A stretch of DNA of 64,000 nt, from the NCBI GenBank assembly GCA_965644315.1, contig CBFFRQ010000081.1, positions 248,001-312,000 of the forward strand. Reading direction: 5' to 3'. Below, in pieces: positions 29,457-40,500 of the stretch; position 1 is the first letter of the stretch; every line of letters starts with the position of its first letter. A model generated the notes under the pieces. That model had not been told where the DNA came from. It saw only the letters and a program-made list of their open reading frames with translations, and made no database searches. The position numbers and the translations under genes were made by a program. Origin of the DNA: Caecitellus pseudoparvulus (taxonomy: Eukaryota > Bigyra: Bicosoecida).

Positions 29457-32400
29457 ATGGCAACGCGGGAAGAGATGGATGAGGGAAGGTTGTACTACCC
29501 CGGCGTCGGGGAATGTGTCATTTGGGTGCGGTGGGTTCCAGAGAACCGCAAGGTGCAGCGCTGGGACTCCAATTGGTATGCAGCGGATGTGCTCGCAACA
29601 GCGCCCAAAGCAGCCAGCGCAGCTCAGGAAACCCCACCTGGCCTGGAGCACGCCTTGGAGAACCTGGAGCTTGTGGGAGACATCGACACACCAGTGCACC
29701 TACTGGGATACCCCGTGGACCAGGACTTCGTCTGGTGTGACCTCATGCAGGTGCGTGCGCGTGAAGCCTTTGCTCAGCCCTCGCCTGGTGGCTCACACAC
29801 CACCCTCCCCCGTGCCCACAGCACTACTTTTACATGCAAGGCGAGGGCAGTGTCCGTTCTCCGGACGGAGTGACTGTGTACTGTTCTGGCCCACACTTTG
29901 GTGTGCTGCAGGTGGGGGATTTCGTGTGGATTGGTGACCTGCCGCAAACTGGCACCATGCCCGTTCGTGCGTTGCCGCTTTGCGCTTCAACGCGACATCA
30001 AGCACACATCATGCATGCGTTTATCTTGTTTTGTGCAGGGAAAGACAAGAGCCCCCGGGGCTGGGCGCGGCGCGTCGTGGCGTTGCTCTCGCCTTCCAGC
30101 ATTCAGCTGGAGCATGCGCTGCCCGCCTTGCCCCCCGGACACGCCCCCATGCGGTGGATGTGGCAGGCGTCGGTGCGTAGACCAGTGGCCATGGTGAGGT
30201 CTCACTTGGAACACTCATGTCTCGTCCCGTGTTCGTCTTGCACAGGGCCAGTGGCGTGACCCAGACCACTGCCAGCCTGGCGAGGCAGCAGCCAGCGCAG
30301 ACGGTGCCGACGCAGCAGCAAACACAGACGGTGGCGAGGCAGCAGCAAGTGGACAGGTTGGCGAGGCAGCAGGTGATGGCCAAGTGCTTGCAGACCAGGC
30401 TACGACACATGGGCAGGCTGTTTCTGCAGGTGGTGGCCTGCGTGGGGCGGAAGTGGGTGCGGCAGCGTTCGTGCCGCCCAGCCCTGACTCAGTGGCGGAG
30501 CTTGTGGCTGTTCCGAAGTGGAAGGCCCTTGGAGGTGATAGATGGAGGGTGGAGGTGCCATTTGGCAGCGCAGCATTCAACAAGTACTTGCTCGTGCCGT
30601 GGCTGCCTGCCAAACACACCACACAGTACCAGACAAAGCACGTGCCGCATCTGCTTCACGAGCAGCCGGGAGGGTGGTACGACACACACTTCCACCCGTC
30701 AGTGGACGCAAATTTGACGAAGTTAGCAGAGCAGGAGCAGTTCTCAGTGGAGAGGGTCCTGGGCTGGTCTGACGCGGGGTCTGGCGAGCCCCGGGTGCTA
30801 GTCAAGTGGCTAGGGTTCACGCTGGAAGCGGTGGACTTGTCGTGGCAGCCGCTGTCCATGACCACCTCCGCTTCCATCGCCGCCTGGGCCGCGCTGGTGG
30901 GCCTCCTGCAGCCGCTGGGTCGAGCTATCCACGACCTCACATCGCTGGTTCTGCCCGCGAAAACGCCGGAAGTGAGGTTGTCAGTTCACGCAGACCGCGC
31001 CGCGCCAGGCAGTACGAAGCGCAGCGAGCGGCGCACTGTGTCCCGTTGGGCAGGAGCGGCCTTGCCCGCACTCAGGCGCGTGCACAAGCAGCTGCAGGAG
31101 ACATCCCAGCGCCTGGCATCCAGGGGCGAGCCGGACCCAGATGCTCTGGCCCGGGAGGTGTGTGCGTGGGAGCCGGGTTTGACGGGTTTGCAGGAGGGTT
31201 TGCAGGAGGAAGCGGGCGTGCTGACGGGGGTGCTGGCGTCCCTGAGCCTGCGCAAACGGCTGAAGTCGACCACCCAGGCACTGCAAAAGTTCCTGCAGGC
31301 AGGGTGCGGTGTTCTGGAACACACGCTCAGCCCCTGCTTCGCGTGGAAAGCACCGGCCCGCGGCGCACAGACGCTGGACGGCCCGTTGGACCTGGACAGC
31401 CCCACAGCGGCACAAGCCCTGTGGACCGAGGGGTGCATGCGTGGGCAGGAGGTGGAACGGGTGCGTGTGTGGCTGAGCATGGCAGCGGCGCCGCCCACAG
31501 CGTCGGCGGCTGCGACCGGCATCAATTGCCGCCTGCACCAGTGGCTGGACGCGGCCCTGATGGGGGAGGAGGGTGTATCTGACCGGGTGTCGGCGGACGA
31601 CACACACGAGGCGGCGTGGTTGGCTGAGGACATCGGGCGGGAAGTGGTGTCGCTGCACTTCAACTGGTGCCAGCGCATGGGTCGCGGCATGGCTGTGGCG
31701 GCGCGTGTGCCCATTCACAGCTGCTTCCTGTCCCCCCCCGAGGTGTTCGCTGCGCCGCTGAGTATTCCCAGTGACGTGGAGCAGCTGCAACAGGCAGCCA
31801 TGGCAGCGGCACAGCAGAGCATGGTGGCTCATGAGACGTGGGCGGAGCGGTACGTGCCTGGGGCGGCGCAGGGGGGAGCTGCGGAGTTTGCGACGCAGTT
31901 GGGCAACCCAGGTGGTCGCAGCGCACTGCAGTCAGACTCATCAGCTCCCACAGCCCGCGCAGGGATACACACACTGCAGAAGAAGACAGGAGCGGCGAAT
32001 CCTTCGCCAAGAACGCCCGTTGTGCCACCTCCAGTCAAGCTGGGGGGTCACAAGCGCCTGAGGCTGATGGATGTGCTGCAAGACGCCAAATCGCCCCCTG
32101 CAGCTTCCCCAGGCGCCTCCTCCACATCACCCGGGCATCAAGGTACAGGTCGCAAGAAGTCGCCGACAGCCGGCGCCCGCGACGTGGCACATCGAGGGAA
32201 GCAGAAGAAACGCCCACGAGAGTCCACCCTCCCTCTGCCTGGGCAAGCTGCTGCAGACCCTGGTCAGCAGGTTCCCAGTGCTGCTTCAGGGACTGTGCTT
32301 GGGGCTGGGGTGGGAAGTGTGGGCCGCAGCGGCGGCGAAATACGCAGTCTCGCCAGCCGTGGCCGTGCGAGCCACCCGCCACGCCGGCTTCCCCCGTTCA

Positions 32401-33275
32401 GCAGCCACCCTGGAGGCGGGGCCGCCACCAGGCCCCCGCCTTCCACCTTTGTGCTGCCAAGTGTGCCTCTGCGGGCGAAGGCAGCCCCCCCCCTGGCTGC
32501 GCTGGAGGGGGGGGTCGTCGTCGTCGATGACGATGACGGCGACGGTGACGCGTCCCCCACTGACCCGGCCCCCGCCCCTGCTGCTCAGGGAGTCAGACCA
32601 TGGGCGGGGCCTGAGGCCGAGGCAGGCTGCGAGGAGGGTGTGGGCAAAGCAAGTGCCTGGCAATTGGAGGCAGCGGCGGACTGGGTGCCCTACGGCCAGC
32701 GCTCCAGTGCCTCCCGCGACCTGGCGTTGTCAGGCACTGTGGAGGATTTGCTGGCCACGGCACGGTGTGACCGGGAGGCTGACTCACACGTGTACATCAC
32801 TGACACATCAAGGGCAGTGCAGCAGGAGGTGCGGGGTGAGTTCTGGTCCCGGCGTGGACGGGCGGCGCTGGGGGGCATGGCTGCAACGTTGAGTGCGAAA
32901 GGGTCGTCAGCGTCGGCGGTTTCAGGGACCGTAATACGCGGTGACGCCGTGGACCTCTCCGAGACCCCGAACATGGTGACGTTGCTGGAGTTGCTGCCAG
33001 CCTGGTCAGCCCTGGACGAGCCGGCCTTGGTGGATGAGCTACAGGCCAGCGCTCGCCTGCTGCCAGTCGCGCCCGCCGACCGACGTGGCTTTTGCGACCT
33101 CCCCATGAAGGCCGAGCACGCGCCAGGCCGCTCTGCCCCGAGTGAAGTGCAGGTGGACTGGGCGCAGGATGTGGCTGCTGCTGCTGCGTTGCCACAGGCG
33201 CTGGGATTGGCGTCCCTGCAGCATGCCAAGTGGTTGGGGAAGGAGAGCAGCATGCCGCTGTCACTGCAGGTGTAG
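29457..33275 (+). CDS. Chromodomain protein with an N-terminal BAH-like region
   Basis: Exons 29457-29750, 29822-29966, 30039-30193 and 30246-33275, giving 1207 aa. The first ~195 residues are beta-rich (GECVIWVRWVPENRKVQRW, HYFYMQGEG, HFGVLQVGDFVWIGDLPQTG) and resemble a BAH or Tudor-like module; this call is tentative. A short acidic Gly-Glu-Ala repeat precedes a chromodomain-like block, FSVERVLGWSD...RVLVKWLGF...DLSWQPLS, with the aromatic-cage positions partly kept. A helical middle domain (about 31000-31850) is followed by a basic, disordered tail with Lys/Arg clusters (GRKKSPTAG, KQKKRPRES) suited to nuclear import. Role inferred: reader of methylated histones. The exact subfamily is not recognised. 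The 52-nt intron 3 is short but has GT-AG ends and keeps phase. Confidence 0.7.
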
Positions 33276-33398
33276 CGGCAAACCCCAAGGCTTCAATGCA
33301 CAGTGCATGCAGCACTGAACGAAACGGATGCAGAGGGCGTTCCTGGAGTGCACGCCACCACCGAGAAGTCTGCTGGTGGTTGCCAGAGGGGGCCGGCC

Positions 33399-35546
33399 AT
33401 GGCGTGGGCGCGTGCAATTTCCGCACCACGCCGCTTCGTGCGTCACTTTGCCAATGCCGCCGCCATCCCCGGCGCCGCCACTGCGTCAGGCACTGAGAGC
33501 TTTCTGGATTCGTTCCATGGCGTGGCCAGGGGCATGGTGGTGCGGCGGGGCTGGCACACGTCCCGCCTGGCTTTTGGCTGCCCGCAGGCTTGGGAGGATG
33601 GCACAGAACTGGCCAGCCGGGCCTGCAAAGCCGTCACCCACGGAGGCTGCAACATGCTGGAGGTGGACCTGGATGCGGTGTTGGGAGAGGGTAGGTCCAG
33701 GTGGGAGGCTGATGCGTTTCAGCGCCTCGTGCACCGCCTAGGCGTCCCCCGTGACGCGCTTGTGATCGTGGGCACGTTGTCAGTGCAGGGGGCGAAGGGG
33801 GGGGGTGCTGGCGACGCCTCTCCCCCAGACAGTGTGCACAGCTTGCCTGCTCGCATGGTCGAGGCGTTGCAGCGCCTGGGGTTGGAGCACTTGGACTTGC
33901 TGGTCCCGTCTGTGCCGGACTCTGTGCTGCGTTTCACGCCGACCGACATGCAGGGTCTGTTGACGGCCTGTGAGGGGCTGGCCAGGGCAGGGGCCATCGG
34001 CGGGTACGGCGTGGGGAGCAGTGCGTTCCTGGGGCTGGACGAGGTGGAACACTTGCAGGGCCAGCCCCTGCGCAGTCTGTTTCAAGTTGCAGAGGCGGTG
34101 GGCGGGGCGTCAGGGCACCACTTGACTGCCCTGCGGTACACCGCAAGTCCAGTGGCGGTGAATGCGTTAACGCCCCTGTACACGGATGCAGGGGGGTCTA
34201 AGTGGAGTTTGGCACAGTTGGCTGGCGCATATGGCATGACGCAGCTGGTCGCGGCGCCGTTGGATGTCGTCTGCGACGGCAAGTCAGTGGTCGCGGTGGA
34301 GTGCCCGCGTCGGTCGCTGCGACCTGGCCTTGAGCGCCACCGCCAGCTGTTCGAAGCCTGCCGCACTGTCGTGGACATGGAGGAGCAATGGGAGCATCGT
34401 TTCAAGCCCCTGGTGGTGGCGGAGCTGGAGGAGAAGGCTCGGCAGGTCGCACGTGCCGACCAAAGCGACGACACCAGCGACCCGCCCCCGCCCGCCGCTG
34501 GCCTGGCACATGGGGCCAGCATCAGCGCCCTCATCGCATCCCAAGCTCCCCAGGGCCAGTTCGGCAGCCTGCGTGGCCCAGGGTCTGCGACCTCCTCTGA
34601 AAGCGGCACGTTGCATGGCGGGCAAGTGCGCGAGACCGCCCAGGAGAAGCTGGCTGCTCTGCGCGCTCTGAGCCCCCGCGACCAGGCTTGGGGCACTGCA
34701 CTGTCTGCACGGGTGCGTTTCATGAATTCGCTAGCCAGTCATGAGCAGGTGTGGGCTGAGCAGGTCGCACCTGCCGTGGAAACGCTGGTCGACATCGCTG
34801 CCTGCACGGATGCTGGTCGAGATTGGGCCAGGGTGTACCGTGTCATGGTGGAGCACTTGCGAGGCGCGTTGTATGACCGCGTCGCGACGACCCACGCCGA
34901 GGTATGCGACCGTGTGTCCAGCGCCGTGGATGCGACCGTGCCCGAGGTCGCAGACGACACCCCCCTGCACGCCAAGCTGCTGCGTCTGCTGTTGGCGGAG
35001 CAGCACACAGTGGGAGTGTTGGCCCACCCCGTCGCACATGGGCTGGAAGCACCAATGGTGGGCCCTGATGACGCCTCCCCTGCGGGACCTGGGCCCACCC
35101 CGGCCCTGTCAGCTGCAACCTTCACCGTTTCGCCAGCCGTCTCCGGTACTGCGTTGCAGACGCTGTCCAAACGCCTGCCAGCACTGCTGTTCCCTGAACC
35201 CCCCGATGCCGTGCGACCACAGGGTGTCGACCCTGCGACCCTCCCTCCTCCGCCAACTGGGTCGGCGTCAGGTGACGGCGGGCAGGGCTCGCAACGTGCG
35301 GAATTTGATGTGCCCACCGACGCACGCACTGCGTCACTGGTGGCGCCACTGGGGGGCGCTGGCGTGGCCCTTGCGGAGGGGGTGGCGCAACCCCCGCCCG
35401 AGTCACCTGCAGGACAGCGGCGCAACGCAGAAGCGGAGTCCATGGCAGCTCGCATGGCCCGGCTGCGTGCCAAGCTGCAAGCGCAGAAAAAGGAGGGGGT
35501 TGGAGGGGGGGGGTCACTCCCCGAGGGGCGCGGGGCCGGGCGGTGA
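33399..35546 (+). CDS. Aldo/keto-reductase-like protein, probably mitochondrial
   Basis: Single exon, 715 aa from ATG at 33399 (MAWARAISAPRRFVRHFANAAA, an Arg-rich presequence without acidic residues); the frame is open 96 nt further upstream. Residues about 40-330 show the aldo/keto-reductase barrel order: RLAFGCPQAWED, CNMLEVD, VIVGTLSVQG, ALQRLGLEHLDLLVP, GLARAGAIGGYGVGSSAF. The usual Asp-Tyr-Lys-His tetrad is not clearly present, so it may be a pseudoenzyme. The C-terminal half is helical and then Pro/Gly-rich, unlike standard AKRs (about 320 aa). The 3' end overlaps the antisense ataxin-10 gene by 33 bp. TGCGGAAATTG lies 16 bp after the ATG. Confidence 0.7.
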   Translation: MAWARAISAPRRFVRHFANAAAIPGAATASGTESFLDSFHGVARGMVVRRGWHTSRLAFGCPQAWEDGTELASRACKAVTHGGCNMLEVDLDAVLGEGRSRWEADAFQRLVHRLGVPRDALVIVGTLSVQGAKGGGAGDASPPDSVHSLPARMVEALQRLGLEHLDLLVPSVPDSVLRFTPTDMQGLLTACEGLARAGAIGGYGVGSSAFLGLDEVEHLQGQPLRSLFQVAEAVGGASGHHLTALRYTASPVAVNALTPLYTDAGGSKWSLAQLAGAYGMTQLVAAPLDVVCDGKSVVAVECPRRSLRPGLERHRQLFEACRTVVDMEEQWEHRFKPLVVAELEEKARQVARADQSDDTSDPPPPAAGLAHGASISALIASQAPQGQFGSLRGPGSATSSESGTLHGGQVRETAQEKLAALRALSPRDQAWGTALSARVRFMNSLASHEQVWAEQVAPAVETLVDIAACTDAGRDWARVYRVMVEHLRGALYDRVATTHAEVCDRVSSAVDATVPEVADDTPLHAKLLRLLLAEQHTVGVLAHPVAHGLEAPMVGPDDASPAGPGPTPALSAATFTVSPAVSGTALQTLSKRLPALLFPEPPDAVRPQGVDPATLPPPPTGSASGDGGQGSQRAEFDVPTDARTASLVAPLGGAGVALAEGVAQPPPESPAGQRRNAEAESMAARMARLRAKLQAQKKEGVGGGGSLPEGRGAGR
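33415..33425 (-). promoter_or_regulatory. TGCGGAAATTG start-proximal motif (reverse orientation)
   Basis: Reads CAATTTCCGCA on the plus strand, 16 bp downstream of the ATG at 33399. Confidence 0.3.
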
Positions 35547-37496
35547 CAGCCCCAGCTCAGCGGCAGCCTCGGCAGCTGCGTCACGCATGGAGCGGCCGCG
35601 GGCGGGGGTGGTGGTGCCACCGTGACTCGCCGTCGCTGGGCGTGGCGCCTGGCGAGTCAGTCTGACTTGCCCCGTCTCCGGGTCCAGCTCTGTTCGCAGT
35701 CCCATGGACTTCAACTCCGGTGTCTGTTCCACGCCAGTTGCCTTGAGTTGCGAAATACGCTGCCGCGCGTCGGCGCTGACTTCGCAGGTGTTGCGCACCA
35801 CCATCAACGCCCACTCCCGCTGCATGGGCTGATGGTCGGACATTTTGCAGTGACTCAGCACGGACTCCAATGCACCTGCCTGAGCCAGCAATGCCTCAGC
35901 GCACTCCACACTGCCATAGCTGGCTGCAGCGAGCAGTTGCAGGAGACTCGACGCATAGCCTGGTGGAACGGGTGGGTTTGCAGCGGTTGCCGGTGTGGTG
36001 GGGGTGTCTGACCCTCGGGCACTGGCTGTCGCGTGCGGCCCCAACCACGCCACTTCACGTGCCAGCCACGTCAAGAGGACGGGGGGTGGGGTGTGCCTGG
36101 CGTGTTCTGCAGCTGCGAACACCTCAGCCAGAACACGCATGAGGGTGGCTGTGTGGCTGGCAGCGAGGACTGTGGCAGGGGACGGTGCAGGGGCGGCGCG
36201 TGGCAGGGGGGCGACGGGGGCGGCGGAGTCACCCACTGCCCCTGCTGCGTTTCCAGGCGTGCTCAGGTGGCGCAGCTGCCCCACAAGGAAGTGCAAGTCA
36301 CCTGGAGACAGGGGGTGCTGTGCACCTGCCGAAGCAAGAACAGCGTCCAGGACAGACAAGAACACGACATGGTCTGGGGATAGTTCGTGAGCCGTCGTTG
36401 CACTGCCACCAGCGCCCCCTGCTGCAGCAGTTGCACTTGCAGCGCCGCTGTCGGCAGTACTGCCGACTGCCTCCAGAGGCAGCGGCGGAGCAAGCGCAGC
36501 GTGGGCAGTGGCCACCAGTGCGTGGTCCAGCAGCCCTTCAAACGCGAACACCAGCCAGTCGAATGCCGGGTGTTCCGAGGCGTGCGCTGGCTCTGCCTTC
36601 GTTCCGGTTGACCCGGCAGGCGGCAGTACGCTGGAACACAGCAGCCTCAGCACATCGGGCGCATTGGCCTGGGCAGTGAGGGAAATGGGGGCTGGCTGTG
36701 AGGAGGTGTGTGGCGCGTTGCACGGGGCATGCGAAACGCACCAGGGCAGTCAAGCGCGGCACGGGGCTGGGCGGCGCAGCGAGGCACTCAGCACGGAGCA
36801 GGGCAAAAGCAAAAGCCACGCAATTGCCTGCGAGGGCGTCGTCCTGGCGCATGGCCGCCGTCGTGAGCACGGCACGAAACGCATCAGACATGCCCGCTGC
36901 CCACAGCGCGTCTGCCGCCTCCCCCTCGCAGCCCCCCGCCGACAGCAGGTTGCACAGTGCTTGCAGGGCGACACGGATGTACAGTGAGACACAGGCGTCC
37001 CAAGCATCGCCCCCGCCTTGCAGCAGGCGTGGTGAGGCGGCTGAACGCAGCAGCAGCAACGACGCTGGGTGCGAGATGGCTGCTGCGGCGGCGTCTGGCT
37101 CGCCCGGTGCTGCGTTTCTGAGGAAACGGCAGCAAGATGTCATAAACTCCAGCATGGGCTGGTCCGAGACGCCCGTCGCCAGGGGCTGTGCGTGCCCCTG
37201 GGCTTCCAACAGCTCCGTTCCGTTCGGCAGGAAGCGAGGCAGGCTCTGGTGCAGCCAGTCCAACACCGTGGCCACGTCACCAGCCTCTACACTGGCACAG
37301 CTGCAAAGGGAAAGTCAAACGCTTGCTTGTTGGGGTGTGTAGTGTGATGCACGTGCGCGGGGGCGTACCGTGTGGCGTCATCACGGACGGATTTGGCGGC
37401 GGCTTCCAGTGCGGAAATTGCTTCGGCCGCGCTTGCATTGTCGCGCAGCTCCAGCGGCGTCAGCGCACCGAGGCAGCTCATGGTGTGCTGCTGCAT
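35514..37496 (-). CDS. Ataxin-10 homologue
   Basis: Exons 37496-37369, 37300-36742 and 36668-35514, giving 613 aa. A second in-frame ATG at 37481 has a better Kozak-like context (CACCATGAG). The protein is built of armadillo-like helices. The diagnostic C-terminal ataxin-10 block is clear: CKMSDHQPMQREWALMVVRN, followed by a short tail. Low-complexity Ala/Gly loops interrupt the middle (36400-36480). Ataxin-10 proteins act in cytokinesis and at basal bodies in other eukaryotes; that role is assumed here. Splicing is supported by phase and by continuous helical sequence across both junctions (DATR/CASVEAGD and LTAL/ANAPDVL). The last 33 bp overlap the antisense AKR-like gene. Confidence 0.85.
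37410..37420 (+). promoter_or_regulatory. TGCGGAAATTG start-proximal motif
   Basis: Exact copy, inside exon 1 of the ataxin-10 gene, about 60-75 bp downstream of its candidate start codons. Confidence 0.25.
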
Positions 37497-37598
37497 TAAG
37501 AAGAGGACAAATAAATGGTGGTCTGCTGCCCAGTGGAGGTTCGGAGGAGTTTGCTGGGAGGGCACGTTGGTCGGATGGCGCCGCCACCCCCCCCCCTT

Positions 37599-40500
37599 TC
37601 ACCACGCTCGAGCATGTTGACGAGTCCCCCCGCCCTTCTGTGTTACAGAGCCTGGCCTGGCCCCAACACCCGGCAGCGCAGGAAGGCGCGTGGGCCCAGA
37701 AGCCGAAGCAGGCTTCGCTTGCGCGGGTGAGGTGACAGGTGACACAGACCGCACGCCTGTACCAGGCGCGGCTCGACGGGAGCCGTCTAGGGGGGAGGGG
37801 GGTACCTGTTGCGGAGGGGGGGGGGTCCCCCCCGCCAGCCAGGCAGGGGGCACGGCACCTGGGCCGCGACCCCCCCCTCGGCCATTGCGACGTGCCGCCC
37901 GGTGTCGCATGACCTGTGAGTGGGAGGTGGGCGCTGCCCAGGTCTGACCCACCCCCGCACCCCCCCCCCGGCGCTGGGAGGCGACCCCCCCCCCTCCTGC
38001 CCGGGCAGCTGACCGCTGTCCAGCACTGGCTCCTGGCCCTTGGGCACTGGAGCCGACGCCTCGGCGCGTGCGACCTGCCACACCCCGCCGACTGGTCGCG
38101 CCTGCGACCCGCACCGGGCGTCGACTGGCCGCAGGCAGGGGTGTGCCAGCCGCCCAGGCTGAGTTGACGGCTGCTTGGCGTGCCTCTGCAGCTGCGAGCT
38201 TGGCTTTGAGGTGGCCGAGGTCGGCGGCTTGGCGCGGTCGGCTGCTGCGACCTGCTGCGCGCGACGCGGGCGTCCCGGCCCGCGACGAGCCGACGCTGGT
38301 GACTTCCCAGGGGTCGTGGTCGCGAGGGCTGCCGAGGCCGCTGCGAGGGGTGGTGCTGGGGGGGGGCAGGGGGTGTGTGGTGCTGTCTCGAGATGGGGGG
38401 GGGGCTCCACCCCCCCTCACGGCGTTGCCCGCGACGCTCGTCGCGCTGCCCCCCTCCAGCAGGCGCTGCACAGCGGGGGGCATGTGGGGGGGGGACGGTG
38501 AGCGCCCACCCCCCCCCTCACCCCCCCGCCCACTGTACAGTTGCCGCCCAGCTGCTACCATGTCCATGAGGCGACCCCGCATGCGGGCAGAGGGGGGGCG
38601 CTGCCATTCGGGAGGGGGGGTCGGACCCCCCTCCCCCTCCTCCACTCCCCCTCGTGCAACGCCAGGCGACGCAGGTGCAGGGACGGGCTTGGCACTAGGC
38701 ATGTCCAGGGTGGGGAGGGGCTTAGGCGAGGGCTTGGCGGGGGGTGACTCGCGAGTCACTGGCGGTGCCGCCGGCTGCAGTGGGGGAGCCGGTGTCGGAA
38801 TCTCCGACAGGTCAGGGGCAGGCCCCAGAAACGCCCCCAAGTCCACCTCCTCGTACTGAAACTCATCGGGGTCGCTCCAACGGGCCCCCTCCAAGGCGCG
38901 GCGCATGCGGCGGCGCAGGTGCCAGCCCCGCACTGCTGCTTGCAAGCGTGTTGCGGCTCTGTGCAGCGTTTCGCGCCGGCGGCGCAGGGCAGGTGCCAGC
39001 TTGGGCAGGAGTCGATGCCGCGTAAAACGCCCTCGCATGGCGGCCTGCAGGCACACCAGGGCAGCCACGCCGCGGTGCAAGGCTGCTCGGCGGGCAGCTA
39101 TACGTATGCGGTGTGCTGCTGCTCGGCCTCTCCCCTGCGCACCCCGCCAAACACGCTGCACGTTGACAGCCGCTTGCTCCCGCAGCAAAGCGTGCCGCAG
39201 CACAACTGAGTGCACCCAGGCTGCGATGCGCTGCCCTGCGACTTGCCGTGCAGCTGCCGCTGTCTGCAGGCGCCACAGCTGACGCCGTGCCAGCGCAGCT
39301 CGCCAAGCGCACTGCAGCAGCACGGCCGCGTGCCGCTGCCGGCGAGCTGCACGTGCGGCAGCGGCAGCAGCTGCCGCTGCCGCCTCTGCTTCTTTCGCAG
39401 CTGCGAATTCAGCTGCCAAGTCTGCTGCTGCCGCTGCCGCTGCTTTCGCCGCCGCTTCCTCTGCTTCCTTGGCAACCTGCTGCGTTTGGCGGCGTTTTTG
39501 CTCGGCTGCAGCTTGCAGCGAGGCTTTTCGCTGCTGTTCTGCGCGCAAGCGCCGAGTGGCATCACGGGCACACTTGCCTGCCCACAGGCGCCGCACATGT
39601 GCCGCAAGTGCGGAGGCTGCTGCTCGGCGTTTCATATATGCGATCCTGCACAATGCACCACGCCAAGCGGCTTGCACGGCGGTTGCAGCCGCTGTGCGCT
39701 GCGCAGCGGCATTCTCCCGCTCAGCTTCTGCTTGTTTTTGCCGCAAGGCTGCCAGGCGGGCTTGGGTGTCTGCTCGCGGGGCGGCTTCAGCGGCGTGTGT
39801 CGAGTGATCAACATGCCACGAGCTTTCTCCGCTTCCTGCCACTGCCCCTGCACGGGGCGTTTCAGCACCGGCTGCAGCACCCGCAGGGAGCGGGGAATGC
39901 GAGGCAGGCTTTGCAGTCGACGAAGGTGCAAGCAGGGGGCGTGGGAGACTCGGTGGCGTCAGGCGGCGTGAGCGGTGAGCGGCTGCTGACACTGCTTGGG
40001 CCGCCGCTGCCGCTGCAGATTGCACCTGCTCCGCCGCGGCCTGTTGCGCAGCTGCGACTTGGGCCATCAAGCTCGCATGTTCTTCCCTAGCAGCTTCCAT
40101 GTTTGCGTCGATGGCAGACACGGCGCTCTTCAGTTGAACTAGCCGCCGCCGCGACAGCGCTGTAACGTGGGCGCCGTGTGTCGCTGGCGCATCAGCTGTA
40201 GTCACCTCGGGCTTTGTGCTGGCACTGCCGGCCCCCCGCCCATCCCGCGCACTGCCCGCCTCCACACGCCCACCTTTTGTATCCTCAGCACCATCTGGCC
40301 CCACCTTGGTCTCTGCCTCTGCGCTGCCGCGGCTGAGCAATTCAGCGTGGTGCGTTTGCATGACGCTGTCGCCTTGTGTGTTGACTTCCGCCCAGTCTGG
40401 TGCCGGCACTTCCCCAGCCTCGCCAGCTTGCTCAAACGCCCGCAGCACAGCCTTGGCAGAGGTCCAGGTTGTCGTGAACGCGCCGTCCACCTCTGGCTGT

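Noticed and set aside
30981-31832. Minus-strand frames of 283 and 242 codons in the chromodomain gene
   Set aside because: Antisense shadows of a GC-rich exon; no motif and no splice support.
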